Part shown: positions 1 through 5,283 of the stretch, in pieces
Layout: the number at the start of each line of letters is the position of its first letter
How positions within the stretch are numbered: the first letter of the stretch is position 1
DNA from: CANLBN01 sp047634655
Lineage (GTDB): Bacteria > Pseudomonadota > Gammaproteobacteria > Pseudomonadales > Cellvibrionaceae
NCBI GenBank assembly: GCA_047634655.1
Contig: JBLIHY010000101.1
Coordinates: 1-7,531, forward strand
Reading direction: 5' to 3'
Length of the DNA stretch: 7,531 bases
Translations under genes and position numbers: made by a program
Notes under the pieces: model-generated
Database searches by the model: none
What the model was told of the DNA's origin: nothing
The model's input: only the letters and a program-made list of their open reading frames with translations

Positions 1-741
1 ACATTCAGCAATTGGTGGCGTACCACCAAGACAATTGTTGTAACTGAAAAAGCCTCTATTTTTAGCTGACGTTAATAATGGGGGGATTACATCCCGACTA
101 AAAGTCTCTGCTCGCTTGTCATCTAATGGGGTGGCAACCAGTAATCGACTTTTTCTTTCAACGTGTGTCTCGATACCACCACTACCTTTTGCGCCCTCAA
201 CACTATCACTTTCCCAATGACCAAAACGACAACGCCTCTCTATACCTACCGGTCGGTCATGAATACTGACTCGATCTGGAATTAACCCTCTCGTCCCATA
301 ACGACACTGCTTACGGCGTTTTTTATGTCGTCGCTGTAAATGCAAATAGAGGGCACCACCATTGATCGCATCCTGAAAGATCCACTGATAAATCCCTTCT
401 GGGCTCATTCTCATCTCACGTCGGCGAGGAAAGTCAATTTTCAATCGACCGGTAATTATCTCTGGTGACCAATCTTCTTTTAGATGCGTCACTACGTAGG
501 CGTGCAGTGATTGATTCGTTTGTTTTCGCCTATGCCTGGGTTGTTGACGTCGCGCTATTGCCCAGCCGTGAGCCGGTTCAGCCCAATAGTTTCCTGTGCG
601 ACGACCATTCCTTTTGACTTCGCGCGAAATGGTGGTGTGATGACGACCTAAGCGTCTCGCAATTTCACGATAACTCAGCTTCCAATGCAAAAGGTACATC
701 AGTGTGTGACGTTCTTTTGCTGTAAAATGTTGATATGACAT
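1..741 (-). CDS. IS30-family transposase, partial (C-terminus off window)
   Basis: DDE transposase that would catalyse cut/copy and joining of its own IS. The reading frame is open for 247 codons from ATG at 741 to the window edge. Residues about 5-45 form the family's N-terminal helix-turn-helix (SYREIARRLGRHHTTISREV), followed by a basic middle region and SPEGIYQWIF. The catalytic core begins at FGHWESDSV (residues 173-181), where D179 matches the first catalytic Asp of the GHWEGD motif, then VERKSRLLV. The second Asp normally follows about 56 residues later in a (T/L)xDNGxEF-like motif; here that spot reads FSYNNCLGG (231-239), with Asn at 235 and no Asp from 219 to 247. The catalytic Glu and C-terminus lie outside the window. 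A purine-rich AGGGG lies 11 bases before the ATG. Family assignment is firm; whether this copy is active is doubtful. It sits downstream of the rnb-side gene start on the same strand. Confidence 0.88.
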   Translation of the reverse strand, partial: MSYQHFTAKERHTLMYLLHWKLSYREIARRLGRHHTTISREVKRNGRRTGNYWAEPAHGWAIARRQQPRHRRKQTNQSLHAYVVTHLKEDWSPEIITGRLKIDFPRRREMRMSPEGIYQWIFQDAINGGALYLHLQRRHKKRRKQCRYGTRGLIPDRVSIHDRPVGIERRCRFGHWESDSVEGAKGSGGIETHVERKSRLLVATPLDDKRAETFSRDVIPPLLTSAKNRGFFSYNNCLGGTPPIAEC

Positions 742-752
742 GGCTTGCTGTT

Positions 753-794
753 CCCCTGATTGAAATAAGATGTCAGAAACCTCATTTTATCAGG
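753..794 (-). promoter_or_regulatory. Leader hairpin overlapping transposase ribosome binding site
   Basis: On the minus strand CCTGAT (794-789) pairs with ATCAGG (760-755), and AAATGAG (787-781) pairs with CTTATTT (769-763) with one G-T wobble. This gives 13 pairs around an 11-base loop with a small internal bulge. The 3' arm covers most of the AGGGG (757-753) that serves as ribosome binding site for the transposase ATG at 741. Some transposons (IS10, IS50) use such a structure to keep readthrough transcripts from making transposase. That role here is inference by analogy; where native transcription starts is unknown. Confidence 0.5.
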
Positions 795-822
795 CACTCA
801 GGTCATGTCTCTTTAAAATATT

Positions 823-851
823 TTGGCGCACTTGGAAGTGGAGTTCACCCC
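823..851 (-). repeat. Candidate terminal end of the IS30 element
   Basis: This segment contains the perfect dyad CACTT-GG-AAGTG (829-840) and runs to GGGGTGAACTCC on the minus strand, between the transposase leader and the interrupted gene start. Its position is what is expected for the terminal inverted repeat. I cannot see the opposite end, so this is a placement by position and by the change of sequence character, not by a matched pair. Confidence 0.4.
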
Positions 852-856
852 TAAAA

Positions 857-876
857 AAGCGGATTCAAGCGGATTC
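857..876. repeat. Perfect 10-bp tandem repeat at the IS junction
   Basis: AAGCGGATTC occurs twice in direct succession (857-866 and 867-876) on the plus strand, six to seven bases outside the presumed IS end and inside the first codons of the interrupted gene (reading NPLESA there). It is longer than the 2-3 bp duplication usual for IS30 members, so it may belong to the gene or to a local slip, rather than the insertion. Confidence 0.6.
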
Positions 877-912
877 TTTTTATTTTCATCGACCATGTTG
901 AACCTTACTTAA

Positions 913-928
913 AACATAACAGTATGTT
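913..928. promoter_or_regulatory. Dyad in the 5' leader of the interrupted gene
   Basis: AACATA-ACAG-TATGTT is a perfect six-base inverted repeat with a four-base centre. It lies between the promoter (-10 at 952-957) and the ribosome binding site of the small ORF starting at 896. It could be an operator or a small RNA hairpin; nothing in the sequence chooses between them. Confidence 0.35.
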
Positions 929-951
929 ACTGAAGAAACCTCAATAACAAT

Positions 952-980
952 ATTATAGGGATTCCTCGGTTTGATATTAA
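952..980 (-). promoter_or_regulatory. Sigma70-type promoter for the IS-interrupted gene
   Basis: On the minus strand TTAATA (980-975, four of six matches to TTGACA) is followed after 17 bases by a perfect TATAAT (957-952). Transcription would start near 945, giving a leader of about 50 bases before the ATG at 896. The promoter faces the IS, so it could also send readthrough transcripts into the transposase gene on the same strand. Confidence 0.55.
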
Positions 981-1106
981 AAAGGATTCCCCATACTTTT
1001 GGTAAATTACCTCAAGAAACTTTCAAACGGGCTTTGCAAGATAAGCTAAAGGCAACACTGCCAGGAATATTTGATCGGATAACAAAACAGCAGACTCTCG
1101 ATCCAG

Positions 1107-3131
1107 TTATGCCTGTTTTTCTCCTGGAGTCTTCTCTGTTTGTCCTGGAGCCCCCTCTGCCCATTGGAATACGAGCTTCTTTTTATCGGTATCGATAGCG
1201 CCGAGGGTAACTGAAACCAATTGATCATAGTACAGAGGTACGCCATTCCAGCTGAGCTCCATTCGCTGGTTGTTGAATGAAATTTTATCGAAGTCTTCGC
1301 CGGGCTTGGCTTTACTTTCTTTTCTCGCGACAATAAAACCTTCAATACCGGTATCGAGTAGACGAATGCCAACGCCCTGGCTAGTTAACAGCGCAATGTA
1401 GCCTTGAAATGTCCGTCCAACTTTATCTTTCATGTAGTTAGCGATCAGCCACTGCTCCATAAATCTCAAGGCGAAGCGATTATTGGATAACACTTCGTTT
1501 AAACCTTTGACGACCTTCGGTTTAATTTGTCCCAATTTATCTTTTTTACCTTTGAGTATCCAATGAATCGAGCGCAAGTTAACCAGATCCTGATAGCGCC
1601 GGATGGGTGAAGTGATATTGGCGTAGTACGGTGCGCCCAGACCAAAGTGAGGTTCGTGCTCCAGAGAAAGTTCACTGCCTTGCAGGAATCGCCTTTGTAC
1701 CGCCAAAGCATTCTTGGCCTCTGGATCTTTTTGCATAGTGTGATTCATGGCAATGAAATTATCCAATTCCCTGCTATCGGAAAAAGTCTCTTGACCCAGC
1801 CATTCCTTTAATAATTTTTCAATATCCTCACGTCGCTCATTGCGATAGCCTCTGTGTACCACGGCAATGCCAGTTTTATTTTCCGCTAAAAAATTACCCG
1901 CGCATTGATTGGTTGCCACCATGGCTTCTTCAACTAATAAGTGTGCAATGGTTGCTTTCAGTTTTTCAATTTTTTCTAAATGCCCGCGCTCGTTTAAAAT
2001 TAACAGAAAATCATTTCTACCTTCGTTGACCAACTGATTTTCTCGACGATATGTCCGCATGGCTTCAGTACAAGCTTTCAGGATCTGTAATTGTTGCCGA
2101 AATGGCACAGCAGAATCCAGTTGCGCCGGTAAAGTGTAGTCTCGACCGTTTAACAAGGCGGTGACTTGTTGATAACTGAGTTTGCCTTTGGATTGGATGA
2201 CGGCGGGAATAAAACGATGGCGTTTGACCTGGCCATCTGTACCAATATGCATCTCACAGACAATGGCATAACAGTCCAGTCCAGAGACAAGAGAATAGCG
2301 TTCGTGTGATAGAGCTTCCGGCAGCATTGTGACCGGTTTTCCAGGAAAGTAGATGGTTTGTGCTCGTCTCCAGGCCACCTTATCCAGAGGCGAGTCCGGT
2401 AAGATTTCGTCGCTTGGGTCTGCGATTGCCACAGACAAACACCAACCTTCATCGGTTGAAATTATTCTCAGGGCGTCGTCCATGTCTTTTGTGCCCTTCG
2501 AATCAATGGTAACGAAATCCAGATTTCGTAAATCTTGACGGTAGTCATTATCGATAAGTTCAAGTTTTTTTGTTTGCAGATGCTGACTTTGTTCCTTTGC
2601 GTCCGGCGGAAAGCCATCGTGTAATTGGAAGGAAGCTAAAGTAAATTTACGCATTGTCTCCGCATTGAACTCGGGGCCTAAAACCTGGATATTTTTAATT
2701 TGAACTCTTCCGGAATCAAAGGGATGCTGTTGTATTCGAGCAGTAACGTACTGACCATCCTGCGCACTGATTCGTAATTTAGACGGAACAAAAAACCAGC
2801 GAGTGTGTTGGTGTTGTTCCACGATGACAAAGTGGCCCTTGTCATTGAGGCAATATTTGCCCGCGATTTGTTTCTGCGGTGAAAATAATAATTTTTCCAG
2901 GCGAGCTTCAAATTGCTCTTTATTCTTTTGAGTGACGACAACCTCTACTCGATCGCCGTTTAGCACCCGTTGCATTTGTTCGGGGGCTAAAAAAATATCT
3001 CGACCATCATCCAAGTCAATGAAGCCGTAGCGTCCACTGCTACCGCGGACTGTGCCTTGTTGAACATCGCGGCTGGCGCGAATTTCTTTTTTAAGGGTGG
3101 AGAGTTGCGTAAGTACATTGCGATCTAACAT
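1107..3131 (-). CDS. rnb: RNase II-type 3'-5' exoribonuclease (RNB family)
   Basis: Processive hydrolytic 3'-to-5' exoribonuclease acting on single-stranded RNA in the cytoplasm. The 674-residue length is close to RNase II (about 644 in E. coli) and well short of RNase R (about 810). Order: cold-shock-like RNA-binding region (about 20-150, with GSSGRYGFIDLDDGRDIFL), RNB catalytic domain (about 200-530), S1-like domain (about 570-655), then a Gly/Lys/Glu-rich tail. The Mg-binding cluster DSKGTKDMDDAL supplies D210, D216, D218 and D219, matching E. coli D201/D207/D209/D210. Y261 (IYFPG) matches the base-stacking Tyr253, and R511 in TSPIRRYQD matches Arg500. At the site of E. coli E542 there is L555 (NRFALRFMEQWL against NRMAERDVGDWL), by recalled alignment. 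The ATG at 3131 has no strong ribosome binding site; a TTGTCA at 3172-3167 could be a -35 element, but the -10 is poor. It follows cobB after a structured 242-base spacer. RNase R is the alternative name and is less likely on length. Confidence 0.9.
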   Translation of the reverse strand: MLDRNVLTQLSTLKKEIRASRDVQQGTVRGSSGRYGFIDLDDGRDIFLAPEQMQRVLNGDRVEVVVTQKNKEQFEARLEKLLFSPQKQIAGKYCLNDKGHFVIVEQHQHTRWFFVPSKLRISAQDGQYVTARIQQHPFDSGRVQIKNIQVLGPEFNAETMRKFTLASFQLHDGFPPDAKEQSQHLQTKKLELIDNDYRQDLRNLDFVTIDSKGTKDMDDALRIISTDEGWCLSVAIADPSDEILPDSPLDKVAWRRAQTIYFPGKPVTMLPEALSHERYSLVSGLDCYAIVCEMHIGTDGQVKRHRFIPAVIQSKGKLSYQQVTALLNGRDYTLPAQLDSAVPFRQQLQILKACTEAMRTYRRENQLVNEGRNDFLLILNERGHLEKIEKLKATIAHLLVEEAMVATNQCAGNFLAENKTGIAVVHRGYRNERREDIEKLLKEWLGQETFSDSRELDNFIAMNHTMQKDPEAKNALAVQRRFLQGSELSLEHEPHFGLGAPYYANITSPIRRYQDLVNLRSIHWILKGKKDKLGQIKPKVVKGLNEVLSNNRFALRFMEQWLIANYMKDKVGRTFQGYIALLTSQGVGIRLLDTGIEGFIVARKESKAKPGEDFDKISFNNQRMELSWNGVPLYYDQLVSVTLGAIDTDKKKLVFQWAEGAPGQTEKTPGEKQA

Positions 3132-3183
3132 AATTTTTGATAAATACCATTACGTAAATTTTTATGTGACAAATCATATTTAA

Positions 3184-3205
3184 CCCGACGGTAAAGATGG
3201 TCGGG
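3184..3205 (-). terminator. Possible terminator hairpin after the cobB unit
   Basis: CCCGAC (3184-3189) pairs with GTCGGG (3200-3205) around a ten-base loop. Read on the minus strand it is followed by TTAAATATGATTT, which is T-rich but not a clean T-run. It would separate cobB from rnb. Weak as an intrinsic terminator; it may instead be part of the structured spacer. Confidence 0.3.
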
Positions 3206-3233
3206 AGAGCCAATTCACAGTCGCCCGATAAAA

Positions 3234-3353
3234 TCCGGCGGCTTCACAAAGATTCCGCTATCGAGACGATATCCACGAAAGCGGTCGAAGAATGAAGCAC
3301 TTCGCCAGTCGTGGCAAATCCTTTACGGCATCCATTCAACGATGACCGCCGGA
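3234..3353 (-). other. Structured spacer with nested inverted repeats
   Basis: Between cobB and rnb, three nested complementary pairs enclose one another: TCCGGCGG (3234-3241) with CCGCCGGA (3346-3353); CCACGA (3273-3278) with TCGTGG (3309-3314); and CGAAG (3286-3290) with CTTCG (3300-3304). The inner two form a compact hairpin, strengthened on the minus strand by GG/CC pairs beside a bulged A. No ORF longer than about 40 codons and no promoter is visible. It could be a structured untranslated region of the cobB-rnb transcript, a small RNA, or a remnant of a palindromic repeat element. I recognise no known RNA family in it. Confidence 0.4.
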
Positions 3354-3373
3354 AATAACCGCTCCCCATCCAG

Positions 3374-4075
3374 CTAGGTGAGCTTGGAAAAATAATTCGG
3401 GACAACTTCCGTAGCGGGTCCATAGTGTTGCTCGTCGAATTGTGAAACAGTAGCCGAAGGTTCCAAGTTTAATTCTACGGTATGGGCGCCATAATATCTG
3501 GCGCTCTCGGCGAAACCCGCTGCCGGGTAAACATTTCCCGACGTACCAATGGCTACAAATAAGTCACAATATTGAATAGCTTTTTCGATTTGGCCCATAA
3601 ACAGTGGCATTTCACCAAACCAGACGATGTGAGGGCGCAGATTTCCGGCCTCCCCACAGCAGGGGCAACAATCTTCAGGAGCGGAGTCACCTAGGCAAGT
3701 AAATAAGGAATTGGTTCGTTTGCAGCGGATTTTCAATAATTCGCCATGCATGGGCAAAATCGGATCGCTACCTGCCAATTGATGCAAATTGTCGATATTC
3801 TGCGTTATCAAGACGACCCGCCCGGGAAGTCGCTTACTTAGATTTGCCAAAGCTCTGTGAGCGACGTTGGGCTGGACACCATCCAATAATTGACGGCGGC
3901 GAAGATTATAAAAATGATGGACGAATACTGGGTTCCTAGTAAACGCTTCTAGAGTTGCCACATCCTCAATACGGTGATTCTCCCAAAGGCCATCGACAGC
4001 TCGAAAGGCTTCGATTCCCGACTCAACTGAGATTCCCGCTCCCGTCAAAATGACAATTTTTCGATAAAATTTCAT
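3374..4075 (-). CDS. cobB: NAD-dependent protein deacylase CobB (sirtuin)
   Basis: Removes acetyl and other acyl groups from protein lysines using NAD, releasing nicotinamide and O-acyl-ADP-ribose; cytoplasmic. The 233-residue product follows E. coli CobB closely. Numbering from the chosen ATG: NAD-binding GAGISVESGI (12-21) and AFR (23-25), QNID with Q92, N93 and D95, catalytic H110 in MHGELLKIRC, and the NAD-site motif GTSGNVYPAAGF. Y56 and R59 in FYNLRRRQL match the Tyr-Arg pair of class III (SIRT5-like) sirtuins that bind succinyl/malonyl groups. Cysteines at 118 and in CCPCC (136-140) are candidates for the structural zinc site. A TTG six bases upstream is in frame, but ATG at 4075 shares its A with the TGA stop of the preceding gene, a classic TGATG coupling, so I prefer ATG. 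Confidence 0.95.
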   Translation of the reverse strand: MKFYRKIVILTGAGISVESGIEAFRAVDGLWENHRIEDVATLEAFTRNPVFVHHFYNLRRRQLLDGVQPNVAHRALANLSKRLPGRVVLITQNIDNLHQLAGSDPILPMHGELLKIRCKRTNSLFTCLGDSAPEDCCPCCGEAGNLRPHIVWFGEMPLFMGQIEKAIQYCDLFVAIGTSGNVYPAAGFAESARYYGAHTVELNLEPSATVSQFDEQHYGPATEVVPNYFSKLT

Positions 4076-4842
4076 CAGCAATCGGTTTTAACAAGCTGGG
4101 GCAGTTTGATTAAATAACGCTTGGGCCAGTATTTTCCCGTAACCCACAGCCCGCTATTTTCTCGATCATAGGCAATACCATTGACAACGTTTTGCCGGTT
4201 TGGCTTAACGCTGGCAATTCTCAATCCGCTCAGATCTATTCGAGCATGAACACAACCACTTTCGACATCAATCGCATAAATGTGATCATCGTACCAGCGG
4301 TTGGCCCAAATCGTACCCTGGACATACTCGAGTTCGTTCAATCGATCCACTTTAGTAATCAGAGTTTTTTCCAAAGCAAATGTGTGTCTATTGCGAAATT
4401 GCAATGCATGGCTGCCGTTACTCATAATTAAATGCTGCTCGGAGTGTGTTAAACCCCAACCCTCACCCTGGTAAAATCTCTGCCCTTTTAGCTCTAGAGA
4501 CTGCCTATCGAAGATTAAAAGGGTTTGCTCCCTCCAGGTAAGTAGATATATATCGTTACCAATAACGGTCAATCCCTCCGCGAAATAACGTGCGGGCAGA
4601 GAGTGGGTCTGGATTTGGTTGTCAAATTGCTTGATTAGCGCAGAGCGCCCGTACTTCCCACTGCTCACATACAGGCCGTCTTGCGCCACAAATAAACCTT
4701 GGGTGAACCAGGACGAATCATGGGTTTCTTCCAGGATCACCGAGGGCTGTAGAGTCAAGGAGCGCGCGGGTGCCGAGAGCAAGACAAGCGATAGTAAGAT
4801 CGCCCAGTTTACTGCTCTAAATACATCAATCAAGCGATTCAT
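4075..4842 (-). CDS. Secreted glutaminyl-peptide cyclotransferase (beta-propeller type)
   Basis: Converts N-terminal glutamine of peptides to pyroglutamate with release of ammonia; plant/bacterial type unrelated to the zinc-dependent animal enzyme. The 255-residue product has a signal peptide: few charges, hydrophobic AILLSLVLL (14-22), then SAPARS, with cleavage probably near residue 26-28, so the mature enzyme is expected in the periplasm. The repeats of a five-bladed propeller carry the family motifs: WFTQGL (45-50), FAEGLTV (87-93), GEGWGLT (126-132), LNELEYV (168-174), NVVNGIAYD (218-226) and VTGKYWP (234-240). The ATG at 4842 has only weak upstream purines (GGA ten bases before). Its stop overlaps the cobB start by one base, so the two are very likely cotranscribed and translationally coupled, although one product is exported and the other cytoplasmic. 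Confidence 0.9.
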   Translation of the reverse strand: MNRLIDVFRAVNWAILLSLVLLSAPARSLTLQPSVILEETHDSSWFTQGLFVAQDGLYVSSGKYGRSALIKQFDNQIQTHSLPARYFAEGLTVIGNDIYLLTWREQTLLIFDRQSLELKGQRFYQGEGWGLTHSEQHLIMSNGSHALQFRNRHTFALEKTLITKVDRLNELEYVQGTIWANRWYDDHIYAIDVESGCVHARIDLSGLRIASVKPNRQNVVNGIAYDRENSGLWVTGKYWPKRYLIKLPQLVKTDC

Positions 4843-4875
4843 AAATAGCGTCCGGCTCTCCCATCACCCAAGTTT

Positions 4876-4901
4876 GGCTGTGACTCAGCCTGGCTATTAT
4901 C
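4876..4901 (-). promoter_or_regulatory. Possible promoter and hairpin upstream of cyclotransferase
   Basis: On the minus strand GATAAT (4901-4896) could be a -10 element, but no good -35 lies 16-18 bases upstream. Just downstream, GGCTG (4876-4880) and CAGCC (4886-4890) form a five-pair hairpin in what would be the leader. This is the only promoter-like signal seen before the cyclotransferase-cobB pair. Confidence 0.25.
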
Positions 4902-4962
4902 GCATCTTCGGCAATAAATTCAGAATTTGTCGAAGTTTAACTTATGATTAAGCAGTCTTTGA

Positions 4963-5232
4963 TTGTACCGCTTGCTTTTTTGGGTTTATATTGCCGTGCT
5001 TTTGTTTATCGCGTATAGGTGCTTAACTACTGAGTTGGAAGTAGAGAATGACCAAGGTTTCAAATACGCTGTAAATGCTTCCCGTACGCTACGCGTTCTT
5101 CCCAGGGATACAGACGAGAGGCGAGAGCAGAATGCGACAAGAACCCCGGTGTTTGCCTCTCGAAACTCGAAAGCCTCGGCGTATTCTTCTCGGCGGCTCC
5201 CCGTTAAGGCCTTATCGTCACATCCAATTTGA
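4963..5232 (+). CDS. Doubtful small membrane ORF
   Basis: An 89-codon frame begins with TTG and encodes a hydrophobic stretch WVYIAVLLFIAY (7-18), followed by a polar, Arg/Ser-rich tail. There is no ribosome binding site before the TTG. An ATG at 4944 starts another frame (MIKQSLIVPLAF) that would join this ORF by skipping one T in the T6 run at 4976-4981, giving about 95 residues with a longer hydrophobic segment. Arg codons in the tail are mostly rare types (AGG, AGA, CGA, CGG), unlike the neighbours, which argues against a well-conserved gene. I do not recognise it. It lies in the divergent spacer before nadA and covers the presumed nadA promoter only at its very end. Confidence 0.25.
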   Translation: MYRLLFWVYIAVLLFIAYRCLTTELEVENDQGFKYAVNASRTLRVLPRDTDERREQNATRTPVFASRNSKASAYSSRRLPVKALSSHPI

Positions 5233-5256
5233 GCTCCCACTTCGGTATGCTAATAT
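5229..5256 (+). promoter_or_regulatory. Possible nadA promoter
   Basis: TTGAGC (5229-5234, four of six to consensus) is followed after 16 bases by TAATAT (5251-5256). The predicted start would lie near 5263, about 20 bases before the nadA ATG. Spacing and position are right; both hexamers are imperfect. Confidence 0.4.
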
Positions 5257-5271
5257 CCAAAAACTTTAAAT

Positions 5272-5275
5272 AAGG
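5272..5275 (+). promoter_or_regulatory. nadA ribosome binding site
   Basis: AAGG, within TAAGG, ends eight bases before the ATG at 5284. It decides the start of nadA and supports the unusually long polar N-terminus, because no other ATG occurs in the frame before residue 90. Confidence 0.6.
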
Positions 5276-5283
5276 TCGTAATT

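Larger units (their letters stand above)
1..851 (-). mobile_element. IS30-family insertion sequence, partial (5' part only)
   Basis: The stretch holds most of an IS30-type transposase reading off the window at base 1, plus about 110 bases of leader. The outer boundary is placed near 851 because a short dyad-containing sequence (823-851) looks like a terminal repeat, and because the sequence beyond it reads as the start of a different gene. The other end of the element is outside the window, so neither the matching inverted repeat nor the 2-3 bp target duplication typical of the family can be checked. The identity of the element rests on the transposase; the exact boundary is inference. Confidence 0.8.
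813..896 (-). pseudogene. 5' end of an unidentified gene cut by the IS
   Basis: An ATG at 896 is preceded by TAAGG with six bases of spacing, a good ribosome binding site. Upstream lies a consensus-like promoter (952-980). The frame reads MVDENKKNPLESAF and then passes into the putative IS end, where it continues for 13 codons and stops at TAA (815-813). The first 14 residues look like a typical hydrophilic protein start. An in-frame stop lies four codons above the ATG, so the start is well bounded. Interpretation: a native gene downstream of the RNase II gene has lost its continuation to the IS insertion; its remaining part would lie beyond the other end of the element, off the window. I do not recognise the product. 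Alternatively it is a chance short ORF behind a real promoter. Confidence 0.45.

Noticed and set aside
1051..1062. GGCA-ACAC-TGCC hairpin as an rnb terminator
   Set aside because: Only four base pairs and no clean T-run on the minus strand; too weak to annotate.
971..1198. Plus-strand 75-codon ORF starting with TTG
   Set aside because: No ribosome binding site, its second half is antisense to the 3' end of the exonuclease gene, and its start overlaps the opposite-strand promoter at 952-980. No family resemblance that I can support.
1046..2941. Several 60-108 codon ORFs on both strands inside the exonuclease gene
   Set aside because: All are out-of-frame shadows of a 674-residue gene with intact catalytic motifs.
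3234..3353. Integron attC site
   Set aside because: The long imperfect palindrome invites this, but no matching core-site pair (GTTRRRY and its complement) flanks it, and no cassette-like genes adjoin it.
4076..4081. TTG start for CobB, two codons upstream of the ATG
   Set aside because: The ATG gives a one-base TGATG overlap with the upstream stop, a better coupling signal, and no conserved residue is lost.
4192..4951. Plus-strand ORFs of 79 and 110 codons opposite the cyclotransferase gene
   Set aside because: Antisense shadows of a gene with clear family motifs; no start signals.
4986..5269. Antisense 84-codon and overlapping plus-strand 64-codon ORFs in the nadA upstream spacer
   Set aside because: No ribosome binding site, no recognisable features, and mutual overlap in three frames; likely chance open frames.
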